A stretch of DNA of 64,000 nt, taken from NCBI RefSeq assembly GCF_016834655.1, contig NZ_JAENHP010000013.1, positions 124,001-188,000 of the forward strand, in the 5' to 3' direction. Origin of the DNA: Paractinoplanes ovalisporus. GTDB taxonomy: Bacteria; Actinomycetota; Actinomycetes; Mycobacteriales; Micromonosporaceae. Below, piece by piece: positions 7,786-16,506 of this stretch. A program made the position numbers and the translations under genes. The notes under the pieces are model-generated. The model had not been told where the DNA came from. It made no database searches and saw nothing but the letters and a program-made list of their open reading frames with translations. The first letter of the stretch is position 1, and each line of letters opens with the position of its first letter.

Positions 7786-9150
7786 ATGACCCCGGTATTT
7801 CCCGCGACCTCGTCCGCACCGCCCCGCGGCCGTGCCGTCGCCGTTCTCGGACTCGGCCACGTCGGCATCTGCGTCGCGGCCACGCTCGCGGTCCGCGGGC
7901 TGACGGTGATCGGAGTCGACGCCGACCCGGAGGTGGCGGCCGCCGCGGGCCGCGGGCACAGCCGGATCCACGAGCCTGGGCTCGACGTCCTGCTCGGCCG
8001 GGCGGTCGAGACCCGGCGGCTCAGCGGCACCACCGACTACGCCGCCGTCGCCGCGGCCGACGTGGTGCTGATCGCGGTCGGCACCCCCGTGCTCGAGGAC
8101 GGCGAACTCGACGACCGGGCCCTGCGCGCGGCGTGCGAGTCGCTGGCCGCCGTGCTGCGGCCGGGCCAGCTGGTGGTGCTCAAGAGCACCGTGCCGCCGG
8201 GCACCACCCGTACGCTGGTGAAGCCTCTGCTGGAAAGCAACGGACTGCGCGCCGGCGCCGACTTCGGGCTGGCCTTCGCCCCGGAGCGGCTGGCCGAGGG
8301 CACCGCGCTGGCCGAGCTGCGCACGCTGCCCATTGTGGTCGGCGGTCTCACCCCCCAGAACCGGGACGTCGCGGCCGCGTTCTGGCGCGACGCGCTCGGA
8401 CTGCCGGTGCTGCCGCAGGACTCGCTGGAGGCGGCCGAAATCGTCAAGCTGGCCGACAACTGGTGGATCGACGCCAATATCGCGCTCGCCAACGAGCTGG
8501 CCAAGTTCTGCGCCCTGTACGGCGCCGACGTACTCGACGTGATCGCGGCGGCCAACTCGATCCCGAAGGGCGCCGGGACCGTGAACATCCTGCTGCCCAG
8601 CGCCGGTGTCGGCGGCTCCTGCCTGACCAAGGACCCGCACATGATCACCCGGGCCGCCCAGCGCCGCGGGCTACGGATCCGAACCGCACCGACGGCCCGT
8701 GAGGTCAACGACGGCATGCCCGACCACACCGCCCAGCTGATCATCGACGAACTGGAGGCGGCGGGGCACGACCTCACCGACGCGCCGGTCGCGGTGCTGG
8801 GCGCGGCGTTCAAGAACGACACCGGCGACCTGCGCGCCACACCGGCCCGCGGCGTGATCACCGCCCTGGTGAAGGCCGGTGTCGAGGTGCGTGTGCACGA
8901 CCCGCTGGTGGACCCGGACGCCGCCGAGCGCGACCTCGGCGTGCGGCCGCTCGCCGACCTGGACGACGCCGTCCGCGGCGCCCGCTGTGTCGCGGTGCTG
9001 GCCGCGCACCGGGCGTTCGCCGGCCTCGACTGGGCCGCCCTGCCGGTGTCGCGCCCCTGCCTGGTGCTGGACGGCCGGGCCTACTACCCGAAGGAGAAGA
9101 TCGCCATGCTGCGCCGATCCGGCTTCACCTACCGCGGCATCGGCCGATGA
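7786..9150 (+). CDS. UDP-glucose 6-dehydrogenase
   Basis: A 454-residue nucleotide-sugar dehydrogenase. The N-terminal Rossmann motif is VAVLGLGHVGICVAA (about residues 13-27). Other landmarks are STVPPGTT, the FAPERLAEG block and the catalytic loop GVGGSCLTKD with Cys279. The third domain begins at VAVLGAAFKNDTGDLR. It oxidises UDP-glucose to UDP-glucuronate with two NAD+. ATG 7786 is fixed by AAGGAGG. It is translationally coupled (ATGA) to the decarboxylase-like SDR, so the pair should yield a UDP-pentose or 4-keto-pentose for the cluster's sugar. Confidence 0.92.
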   Translation: MTPVFPATSSAPPRGRAVAVLGLGHVGICVAATLAVRGLTVIGVDADPEVAAAAGRGHSRIHEPGLDVLLGRAVETRRLSGTTDYAAVAAADVVLIAVGTPVLEDGELDDRALRAACESLAAVLRPGQLVVLKSTVPPGTTRTLVKPLLESNGLRAGADFGLAFAPERLAEGTALAELRTLPIVVGGLTPQNRDVAAAFWRDALGLPVLPQDSLEAAEIVKLADNWWIDANIALANELAKFCALYGADVLDVIAAANSIPKGAGTVNILLPSAGVGGSCLTKDPHMITRAAQRRGLRIRTAPTAREVNDGMPDHTAQLIIDELEAAGHDLTDAPVAVLGAAFKNDTGDLRATPARGVITALVKAGVEVRVHDPLVDPDAAERDLGVRPLADLDDAVRGARCVAVLAAHRAFAGLDWAALPVSRPCLVLDGRAYYPKEKIAMLRRSGFTYRGIGR

Positions 9151-10112
9151 GCCGCCGCGTTGTCGTCACCGGCGGCGCCGGGTTCATCGGCAGTCACCTC
9201 GCCGACCGTCTCGAGCAGGACGGCGACGACGTCACCGTCTTCGACACCGCCGACGGCCGGCACGGCCACCGGTTCGCCGCCGGCGACGTCCGCGACCCGC
9301 AGGCCCTGGCCGCCGCGATCACCTCCGACGTCGACGTGGTCTTCCACATGGCCGCCGTCGTCGGCGTCGACCACTATCTGGCCCGGCCGCTCGACGTGGT
9401 CGACATCAACTTCAACGGCACCCGGCGGGTGCTCGAACGGGCGGTCGCCGTCGGCGCCCGGGTGGTCGTGGCGAGCACCAGTGAGGTGTTCGGCAAGAAC
9501 ACGGCGGTGCCCTGGCACGAGGACAGCGACCGGGTGCTCGGCCCGACCTCGGCCGACCGCTGGTCCTACTCGTCGAGCAAAGCCCTGGCCGAGCACCTGA
9601 CCTTCGGCTTCGTCCGCGAGTACGGCCTGCCGGCCACGGTGGTCCGCTACTTCAACGTGTACGGGCCCCGGCAGCGCCCGGCCTACCTGGTCAGCCGGAG
9701 CGTGCACCGGGTGCTCAACGGCCGCTCGCCCCTGATCTACGACGACGGCGGGCAGACCCGGGCGTTCACCTACGTGGCCGACGCGGTCGACGCCACCGTC
9801 CGGGCCGCCGCGTGCCCGGACGCCGCCGGTCTGGCCGTCAACCTCGGCAGCACGCGCGAGCGCCGGATCGGCGACGTGGTGCGGCTGATCGGCGAGCTGG
9901 TCGAGTCGCCCGAGGCCCGCGCGGTCGACACCGCCGCCGTCCTCGGCGCGCGCTACGAGGACCTGCGACGCCGGGTGCCGGACGCGAGCCGGGCCGAGAA
10001 GCTGCTCGGCTGGACCGCCACCACCGAGATCCGTGAGGGCCTGCTGCGCACCATCGACTGGGCCCGCGCCAACCCGCGGTGGCTGGCGCTGGCCGACAGC
10101 GGAGCGGCATGA
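9147..10112 (+). CDS. NAD-dependent UDP-glucuronate decarboxylase/epimerase (SDR)
   Basis: A 321-residue extended SDR. The NAD motif GGAGFIGSHLAD lies at residues 8-19, STSEVFG at about 109-115 and the catalytic pair in YSSSK at about 136-140. The T-S-E triad before the Tyr and the RWSYSSSK context are like UXS/ArnA-type UDP-glucuronate decarboxylases rather than plain 4-epimerases. It starts in an ATGA overlap with the dehydrogenase and is itself overlapped by the next gene. Expected role: decarboxylate UDP-glucuronate to a UDP-pentose or its 4-keto form, the substrate for C-methylation. A simple epimerase role cannot be excluded. Confidence 0.82.
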   Translation: MSRRVVVTGGAGFIGSHLADRLEQDGDDVTVFDTADGRHGHRFAAGDVRDPQALAAAITSDVDVVFHMAAVVGVDHYLARPLDVVDINFNGTRRVLERAVAVGARVVVASTSEVFGKNTAVPWHEDSDRVLGPTSADRWSYSSSKALAEHLTFGFVREYGLPATVVRYFNVYGPRQRPAYLVSRSVHRVLNGRSPLIYDDGGQTRAFTYVADAVDATVRAAACPDAAGLAVNLGSTRERRIGDVVRLIGELVESPEARAVDTAAVLGARYEDLRRRVPDASRAEKLLGWTATTEIREGLLRTIDWARANPRWLALADSGAA

Positions 10113-11647
10113 CCGGGCCCGTGGTTCCCTTCACCGGCGACGAGTACGTCGAGAGCCTGCGCGACGGGCGCGAGGTGTACCTCTACGGTGAGCGGGTCCG
10201 CGACGTCACCACCCACCCGGCGTTCCACAACCCGATCCGGATGACCGCCCGCCTCTACGATGCCCTGCACGACCCGGCGCAGCGTGACGTGCTGATCGCC
10301 CCGGCCGAGGGCGGCGGCTGGACCCACCGGTTCTTCACCACCCCGCGCAGCGCCGACGACCTGGTCGCCGACCGCGCCGCGATCCGGCACTGGGCCCGGA
10401 TGAGCTACGGCTGGCTCGGCCGCAGCCCCGACTACAAGGCCTCGTTCCTGGGCACACTGGGCGCCAACGCGGAGTTCTACGCGCCCTTCGACGACAACGC
10501 CCGCTCCTGGTACCGCCGGTCTCAGGAGCGGGTTCTCTATTGGAGCCACGCGATCGTGCACCCGCCGGTCGACCGCTCACGGCGGGCCGACGAGGTGGCC
10601 GACGTGTTCCTGAAGGTCGAGCGCGAGACCGACGCCGGGCTGGTGGTCAGCGGGGCCAAAGTGATCGCCACCGGGGCCCCGCTGACCCACTACACGTTCC
10701 TCGCGCACACCGGACTGCCCGTCGCCCGCAAGGAGTTCGCGCTGGTGGCGACCGTGCCGGTGAACGCGCCGGGCGTGAAGCTGATCTGCCGGCAGTCCTA
10801 CGGGGCCGCGGCCGCCGTGACCGGCAGCCCGTTCGACTATCCGCTCTCCTCCCGGCTCGACGAGAACGACGCGATCTTCGTGCTCGACCAGGTCCTCATT
10901 CCGTGGGAGAACGTCTTCATCTACGGCGACATCGCCAAGGTGCAGTCGTTCGCGGGACGGTCCGGGTTCAGCCAGCGGTTCACCTTCCACGGCTGCACCC
11001 GGCTCGCGGTCAAACTCGAATTCCTGGCCGGTCTGCTGGCCAAGGCGCTCGACCTGACCGGCACCGCCGACTTCCGCGGCGTGCAGGCCCGGCTCGGTGA
11101 GGTGCTGGCCTGGCGCGACATGATCGAGGCGCTCGGTGACGCCGCGGCCCGCAACCCGGTGCCCTGGCACAACGGCGCCGTGCTGCCGAACCCGGTCTAC
11201 GGCGGCGCGTACCGCTGGTTCATGCAGTCCGGGTACCCGCGGGTCCGCGAGATCGTGCTGCAGGACGTGGCCAGCGCCCTCACCTACGTCCCGTCCGGCG
11301 CGGCCGACCTGCTCGCCCCTGACCTGCGTCCCGTGCTCGACCGCTATCTGCGGGGCTCGCACGGGGCCGGCGCCGAGCAGCGGATCAAGGTCATGAAGCT
11401 GCTCTGGGACGCGGCCGGCTCGGAGTTCGCCGGTCGCCACGAGCTCTACGAACGCAACTACGCCGGCAACCACGAGGCGACCCGGGTCGAGCTGCTCGGG
11501 GCCGCGACCGCGGACGGCCGCCTCGCCGCCTACCGATCCTTCGTGGACACCTGTCTCGAGGAGTACGACCTCGACGGCTGGACCGTGCCGGATCTGACCG
11601 ACCAGGCCGATCTGCGGGCCGAGGTGTTCCGCCGGTTCAACGCCTGA
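10109..11647 (+). CDS. HpaB-family FADH2-dependent hydroxylase (SgcC-like)
   Basis: A 512-residue member of the 4-hydroxyphenylacetate 3-monooxygenase large-subunit family: ESLRDGREVYLYGERV near the start, then HNPIRMTARLYDALHD, WARMSYGWLGRSPDYKASF and DENDAIFVLDQVLIPWENVFIYGD. In C-1027 the homologue SgcC hydroxylates carrier-bound chloro-beta-tyrosine at the ring. The full set of beta-tyrosine genes lies directly beyond, in the convergent operon. ATGA overlap with the SDR gives the start. It needs a flavin reductase, not seen in this window. Downstream is a 14-bp hairpin terminator. Confidence 0.88.
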   Translation: MTGPVVPFTGDEYVESLRDGREVYLYGERVRDVTTHPAFHNPIRMTARLYDALHDPAQRDVLIAPAEGGGWTHRFFTTPRSADDLVADRAAIRHWARMSYGWLGRSPDYKASFLGTLGANAEFYAPFDDNARSWYRRSQERVLYWSHAIVHPPVDRSRRADEVADVFLKVERETDAGLVVSGAKVIATGAPLTHYTFLAHTGLPVARKEFALVATVPVNAPGVKLICRQSYGAAAAVTGSPFDYPLSSRLDENDAIFVLDQVLIPWENVFIYGDIAKVQSFAGRSGFSQRFTFHGCTRLAVKLEFLAGLLAKALDLTGTADFRGVQARLGEVLAWRDMIEALGDAAARNPVPWHNGAVLPNPVYGGAYRWFMQSGYPRVREIVLQDVASALTYVPSGAADLLAPDLRPVLDRYLRGSHGAGAEQRIKVMKLLWDAAGSEFAGRHELYERNYAGNHEATRVELLGAATADGRLAAYRSFVDTCLEEYDLDGWTVPDLTDQADLRAEVFRRFNA

Positions 11648-11660
11648 ACACCGGCACCGC

Positions 11661-11692
11661 GAAGCGCCCTCCGGTTCTCCGGAGGGCGCTTC
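11661..11692. terminator. Bidirectional terminator hairpin
   Basis: A perfect 14-bp stem (11661-11674 with 11679-11692) with a TTCT loop sits between the convergent hydroxylase and glycosyltransferase stops. Confidence 0.85.
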
Positions 11693-11701
11693 GTCGTACG
11701 G

Positions 11702-13129
11702 TCAGCGGGTGCGGCGCACGTCCGCCGTCATGGTCTCGAGCACCGGCACCACGTCGGCCGGCGCCGGCAGGGCCCGCCACACGTCGTGCACCGCCTGGGC
11801 GCCCTGCCGGTACGACGGCTCGGTCAGCACCGCCCGGATCGACTCGCGCAGCTCGGCCACGGTCTGCGCCTGGTGGTTGAGCCGCACGCCGGCCCCCCGC
11901 GAGATCACATAGTCGGAGACCGGCGTGGCCTCGAGCTTCTTGGCCGGCATGACCCAGCGCACCGGTTCCTTCTCCTGCTCCTCGGGGCCACGCACGCCGT
12001 ACTCGACTCCGGAGCGATAGACCCCGGTGTCGTCGCGCTCGGCGCCGGGCTCCTCCGGCTCGGCCTCCTCGAAGCGCAGCATGATGCTCTCCAGCGTGTC
12101 GCAGACCAGCTGGGGCAGGTTGGCCGCGACCGCGGCCTGGAAGGTGCCGAGCCCACCGTGGTGGATGACCGCCGCGCAGGTCGGCAGGATCTGGTTCAGC
12201 GGCAGATATTCGACCAGCCGGACGTTGGGCGGCGGCACCGCGCCGTCGAGCTGCACCTCGTTGAGCGTGGCCACCACTTCCACATCGAGCTCGGCCAGCG
12301 CCTCCAGCAGCATCGGCGTCCGGTTGAAATCGCCGCGGATGAAACGCCGGTACGACTCGCCCAGCGAGAGACAGATCCGCGGTCGCGACGACGGTGCGTG
12401 CAGCCACTCCGGCATCGGGGCGGCACCGTTGTAGGGCACGTACCGCACCGGCACCTTGCGCGTGGTGGTCGGCAGACTCAGCCCGGGCGGCGCGGTGTCC
12501 ATCGTCCACTGCCCGACCAGCAACTCGTGGTCGAGCTCGACGCCGTAGTGCTCGGCCAGCGGACCGACCACGGTCGCCAGCGGGTTCGGGTCGAGCCCGG
12601 CCGCGGTCAGCTCGTCCGGCCGGGCGGCGAGCCGGTCCAGGCTCCACCCGGTCGGGTCCCACGCGAAGACGAGCCGGGCACTGGCCGCGCCACTGACCCG
12701 GGCCGCGATCGCGCCCGCGGCCTGGGTCAGGTCCCAGATCACCAGGTCGGGTTGCCAGTCCTGGGCGAACCGGATGAGCGCGTGCGGCTCGGGCCGGTCG
12801 ACCCGCAGATAGTCGGAGATCGGGGTGAGCAGGTACTGGTAGAAGAGGTACCAGTACTCGCGCTCGTCGGCGGTCAGGCCGAGCACGTCCGCATACTGCT
12901 GGGCCTGCTCGGGACCGTTGGGCTCGAGTGCGTCGTCGGACACACGGGCCGCCCACTCCTCGTCGCCGAGCTGCACCGGTGTCAACCCGGTCTCGGCGAT
13001 CCGGTCGGCGAACCCGCCGAACGAGGCCAGGCGCACCTCGTGGCCGGCGTTCTGCAACGCCCAGGCCAGCGGGACCATCGGGTAGAGGTGGGCGATCGAC
13101 GGATCGATGGCGAACAGAACCTTCATCAT
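11702..13129 (-). CDS. Glycosyltransferase, DesVII/EryCIII-like family 1
   Basis: A 475-residue GT-B glycosyltransferase. The N-terminal FAIDPSIAHLYPMVPLAWAL resembles activator-dependent macrolide transferases. The nucleotide-sugar loop VIHHGGLGTF has His323/His324. Between the donor site and the PAKK motif is an acidic insertion, about residues 347-392, rich in Glu, Asp and Pro, longer than in relatives I recall. The last gene of the six-gene operon, it starts in an ATGATG run overlapping the methyltransferase stop. It should attach the cluster's sugar to the enediyne core. No DesVIII-type auxiliary protein is visible. Confidence 0.87.
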   Translation of the reverse strand: MMKVLFAIDPSIAHLYPMVPLAWALQNAGHEVRLASFGGFADRIAETGLTPVQLGDEEWAARVSDDALEPNGPEQAQQYADVLGLTADEREYWYLFYQYLLTPISDYLRVDRPEPHALIRFAQDWQPDLVIWDLTQAAGAIAARVSGAASARLVFAWDPTGWSLDRLAARPDELTAAGLDPNPLATVVGPLAEHYGVELDHELLVGQWTMDTAPPGLSLPTTTRKVPVRYVPYNGAAPMPEWLHAPSSRPRICLSLGESYRRFIRGDFNRTPMLLEALAELDVEVVATLNEVQLDGAVPPPNVRLVEYLPLNQILPTCAAVIHHGGLGTFQAAVAANLPQLVCDTLESIMLRFEEAEPEEPGAERDDTGVYRSGVEYGVRGPEEQEKEPVRWVMPAKKLEATPVSDYVISRGAGVRLNHQAQTVAELRESIRAVLTEPSYRQGAQAVHDVWRALPAPADVVPVLETMTADVRRTR

Positions 13130-13740
13130 CTTCCTCGCGGGGTGCGGCGACGGGTGCCGAGGACCACGGGGCCCCCGGCCAGGGCGGTGGGAAGCAGATC
13201 GGCGGCACAGTCGGCGGCGGCGAGAACGACACGCAACTCGACCGGGCCGAACGAGTGGTAGACCCGCTCGTCGTGCACATGCCGGACTCCGTGCTCGTCG
13301 GCGATGAGCGCGTGCCGGGCCACCACATGTGCGCCGTCGCGCGGTGCGACGTGCCGCACCGACGAGACAGTCCGGTCCTCGTACCGGTTGACCTCGGCGT
13401 GGACGCCACGGCCGGCCTGCGCGCCCGGCAACCGGAACGGCTCCAGAATCAGCAGTCCGCCGGGCACCAGGTGCGCGGCCAGGCGGCGTACGGCCGCGGT
13501 GTAACCGGCCAGGGACAGCCCGGCCAGCGACGGCCCCAGGGCGGTCACCACGTCGAACCGGCCGGCCTCAGCGCTGCCGGTTTCGACGTGGCGGACGTAC
13601 TGCGACAAGAGCGGCGGCAGGCCGGGGATCGCGGAGACGTCGAGCAGGTAGTCGGCGCCGGGTTTCCGGGCGTTCATCAGGCGCAGCACGGACGCGGCCA
13701 GCGCGTCCACGTCACGGTCTTCGATCAGGTCAGGGGACAT
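13126..13740 (-). CDS. DesVI/TylM1-like sugar N-methyltransferase with degenerate SAM motif
   Basis: A 204-residue protein whose C-terminal two-thirds (AHLVPGGLLILEPF, EVNRYEDRTVSSVRHV, HDERVYHSFGPVELR) matches the DesVI/TylM1 N-methyltransferases of aminosugars. Motif I, normally DVACGTG-like, reads LLDVSAIPGLPPLL near residue 31, so the glycine-rich SAM loop is lost. The protein is also shorter than the usual ~240-250 residues. It could be inactive, structural or use another binding mode. The ATG at 13740 follows GGAGG; the gene overlaps both neighbours. No sugar aminotransferase lies in this window to supply its expected substrate. Confidence 0.75.
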   Translation of the reverse strand: MSPDLIEDRDVDALAASVLRLMNARKPGADYLLDVSAIPGLPPLLSQYVRHVETGSAEAGRFDVVTALGPSLAGLSLAGYTAAVRRLAAHLVPGGLLILEPFRLPGAQAGRGVHAEVNRYEDRTVSSVRHVAPRDGAHVVARHALIADEHGVRHVHDERVYHSFGPVELRVVLAAADCAADLLPTALAGGPVVLGTRRRTPRGR

Positions 13741-15070
13741 CGTCACCTCCAAGGATGCGGGCGAGGGTGCGGCCGTACCCGGCGGCCAGGTCCTGCACGG
13801 TCCGCGGGGAGAACTGGGCGGCCCCGTAGCCGATGCCGCCGACCGCGCCGGCCGGGTCCAGCTCGACCGTCCAGAGCGCGCCGTCCGGGATCTGCGAGCC
13901 ACGGACGGCGGAGAGCAGCCGGCGGCGCATCGCCTTCCAGGCGACGTCGCCGACCCGTTCCCCGGTCGCCGTCATCGGGAACTGGACCAGCTGGAACGTG
14001 CAGGACGAGTGCCACTCCCCGGACACCGCACCCATCAGCCCGGGCGCTTCGCGCACCACGTCGATGAACGGCAACTCGTGCCGGTACGCGGCCAGGCATG
14101 CGGCCCGCACCCGCGCCATCAGGGCGGCCGTGTCCGGCCGGCCGTCCAGTCGCACGCGCACCGGGAGCATGTTGAAGAAGACACCGGCCATCCCGGCCGT
14201 CCAGCCCGGACGGCGCCCGGGCGTGAAGGTCGGCACGACCAGATCGTCGCGGCCGGTGCGGTCGCGCAGCAGCAGCGCATAGGCGGCGAGCATCACCATG
14301 AACGGCGAGCACCGGTGCGTCCGGGCGAGGTGGTTCACCGCGTCGTTCACGCCGGGGCCGAACGCATAACGATGCCAGGACGTCACGTTCTCGCCCTGGG
14401 CGCTGCGCGGCACGTCGAGGCTCAGCGGCGTCATCTCGGCGCCGTCGAGCGCGTCGCGCCAGTAGCGTCGGGCCGCATCATTGGCCGTGGTCCCGGCGGT
14501 TCGTTGCTGCCACCCGACGTACTCGCGGTACTGACGCACCGCGGGCAGACCGGACGGGGCGCCGTCGAGCCGGCCCGCGTAACAGGCGGCCAGGTCGCGG
14601 GCGATCACCTGCATCGACCAGCCGTCCACCGCGGTGTGATGCGCAGCCAGCACCAGCACGGCGTCACCGGCGTCGAACCGGGCCAGCACCGCGCGCAGGA
14701 CGGGCATCCGGCCCAGCGGCAGGTCGTCGGCCTCGACCTCGTTGAGCAGCTCCTCGGCCCGCTGGTCGCGCCCGGCCGGCCCGGCCCGCAAGGTCCGCAC
14801 GGTCAGGTCCGGCTCGACGCCGGACACGACCTGCTGGTGGGCCCCGGTGCTGTCCCGCACGATCCGGCTGCGGAGCGCCTCGTGCCGGTTGACGACGTCG
14901 CCCAGCGCGGCCCGCAGCGCGTCGTCGCGCACCGGGCCGGTGAGCCGCCAGCCGCCGACGATCGTGTAGCGGGGGCCGAACGGACCGCTGTCGGCGCCGG
15001 AGTCGACCAGGTGCAGGAACCGCTGCTGGCTGCTGAGCGCCACGTGCCCCGCGGTCGGCGTCAGCGTCAT
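13730..15070 (-). CDS. Free-standing condensation enzyme (SgcC5-like)
   Basis: A 446-residue stand-alone condensation domain. The active-site motif AAHHTAVDGWSM is intact (His144, His145, Asp149, Gly150). SSQQRFLHLVD marks the C1-like N-terminus and PVRVRL/FTPGRRPG the later core motifs. SgcC5 in C-1027 joins carrier-bound beta-tyrosine to the enediyne core by an ester bond, and this protein should do the equivalent. It is the likely active condensing partner, because the C-like domain of the NRPS at 18101 has a broken motif. ATGA overlap with the halogenase; 11-base overlap with the downstream methyltransferase. Confidence 0.9.
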   Translation of the reverse strand: MTLTPTAGHVALSSQQRFLHLVDSGADSGPFGPRYTIVGGWRLTGPVRDDALRAALGDVVNRHEALRSRIVRDSTGAHQQVVSGVEPDLTVRTLRAGPAGRDQRAEELLNEVEADDLPLGRMPVLRAVLARFDAGDAVLVLAAHHTAVDGWSMQVIARDLAACYAGRLDGAPSGLPAVRQYREYVGWQQRTAGTTANDAARRYWRDALDGAEMTPLSLDVPRSAQGENVTSWHRYAFGPGVNDAVNHLARTHRCSPFMVMLAAYALLLRDRTGRDDLVVPTFTPGRRPGWTAGMAGVFFNMLPVRVRLDGRPDTAALMARVRAACLAAYRHELPFIDVVREAPGLMGAVSGEWHSSCTFQLVQFPMTATGERVGDVAWKAMRRRLLSAVRGSQIPDGALWTVELDPAGAVGGIGYGAAQFSPRTVQDLAAGYGRTLARILGGDDVP

Positions 15071-16506
15071 GACGTGACCACGGCGGGACGGGCCCAGTGC
15101 ATTCCGTCGGCGCTGGGCACCAGGCCGCCGGGACGCACCGGCACCTGCTCGTCCGCGTTGCCCCCGACAGCCGCCTGCACCTGGACCCGCACGCCCTCGC
15201 GCAGCACGCCGCGCATCTGGGGGGCGGACAGCAGGTCGCGGTCCTCCCCCGCGACGGCGACGGCCCGGTCGACCGCGTCGATCAGCGCCTGTTCCCGCGA
15301 GGCGATACCTCCGACCAGCTCCACGAACGACTCGGCCGGGACCGCGGCGCCGTCACCGCTGATCCGCTTGGCTTTCCAGAAGTACGAATCCTCGTCCTGG
15401 TTGGTGTCGTAGAAGGCGACCAGGAAGTCGTGGAACACCTGGTACTCGCGGCGGTAGCGGCTCTCGAACTCGGCCAGGCAGTCGGACTCGCCGACCGTAC
15501 CGGCCAGCATGGTGTTGATCGACCGGGCGGCCAGCAGCGCGCTGAGCGTCGCCAGGTGCACGCCGGACGAGAACACCGGATCGATGAAGCACGCGGCGTC
15601 CCCGACCAGGATCATGCCGGGCCGGGTGAACCCGTCCTTGAGGTACGACCAGTCCTTGCGTACGCGGATCTCGCCGTAGGGTCCCTGGGTGACCCGCCGG
15701 GCCTCCCGCAGGTGATCGGCGATGATCGGGCACTCGGCGATCAGCTCGTGCAGCAACTTCTCGCGGTCGCCGTGCACCCGGTCCAGCGCCTCGGGCCGCA
15801 GCACCGCTCCGACGCTGGTGAGCGTGTCGGAGAGCGGGATGTACCAGAACCAGCCGGACCGGAACGCCGCGGCCAGGATGTTGCCCGAGTTGGGTGCGGG
15901 CAGCCGCTTGCCGCCCTCGAAATAGCCGAACAGCGCCAGGTTGCGGAAGAACTCGGCGTAGTGCCGCTCGCCGCCGACGTGCCGGTGCGTACGGCTGGTG
16001 TGCCCGGACGCGTCGACCACCCACTTCGCGCGGATCTCGGTACGCGGCCCGGATCCGTCATCGGTCAGCACGCCGGTGATCCGGCCCGTCTCGTCCTCGA
16101 CGACCCCCGTCACGGTCACCTGCTCGCGCACCTCGACCCCGTTGGCCCGGGCGTTGTCGAGCAGGATCTGGTCGAACTCCATGCGGCGGACCTGATAGGC
16201 GGTGGCGCTGTCGCCGGACAGCAGCGGGGACAGCCCGAAGGCGAAGGTCCATGGCTCCTCGTTGCGCCCCCACCGGAACGTGCCACCCCGCTTGATCGGG
16301 AAGGCCGCCCGGGCCAGGGCGTCGCTCACACCGAGCAGACGGCAGATGCCGTTGACGGTCGAGGGCAGCAGCGACTCGCCGATCTGGTAGCGCGGGAACT
16401 TCTCCTTCTCGAGCAGAAGCACCCGGTGCCCCTGCATGGCCACGAAGGTCGCGACGGTCGAGCCGCTGGGGCCCCCTCCGATGACCACGACGTCGTACCC
16501 GGTCAC
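15067..16506 (-). CDS. FAD-dependent halogenase (SgcC3-like)
   Basis: A 479-residue flavin halogenase. The FAD motif VVVIGGGPSGSTVA lies at residues 6-19. The candidate active-site lysine is in FPIKRGGTFRWG (Lys72), and the diagnostic WFWYIP (residues 219-224) is present. A second FAD site, GMILVGDAACFIDPVFSSG, follows. The type resembles SgcC3/CndH, which chlorinates carrier-bound aromatic substrates. GTG 16506 has AAGGAG upstream and overlaps the aminomutase stop (GTGA). Expected reaction: 3-chlorination of PCP-bound beta-tyrosine. The same FADH2 supply as the HpaB enzyme would be needed. Confidence 0.93.
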   Translation of the reverse strand: MTGYDVVVIGGGPSGSTVATFVAMQGHRVLLLEKEKFPRYQIGESLLPSTVNGICRLLGVSDALARAAFPIKRGGTFRWGRNEEPWTFAFGLSPLLSGDSATAYQVRRMEFDQILLDNARANGVEVREQVTVTGVVEDETGRITGVLTDDGSGPRTEIRAKWVVDASGHTSRTHRHVGGERHYAEFFRNLALFGYFEGGKRLPAPNSGNILAAAFRSGWFWYIPLSDTLTSVGAVLRPEALDRVHGDREKLLHELIAECPIIADHLREARRVTQGPYGEIRVRKDWSYLKDGFTRPGMILVGDAACFIDPVFSSGVHLATLSALLAARSINTMLAGTVGESDCLAEFESRYRREYQVFHDFLVAFYDTNQDEDSYFWKAKRISGDGAAVPAESFVELVGGIASREQALIDAVDRAVAVAGEDRDLLSAPQMRGVLREGVRVQVQAAVGGNADEQVPVRPGGLVPSADGMHWARPAVVTS

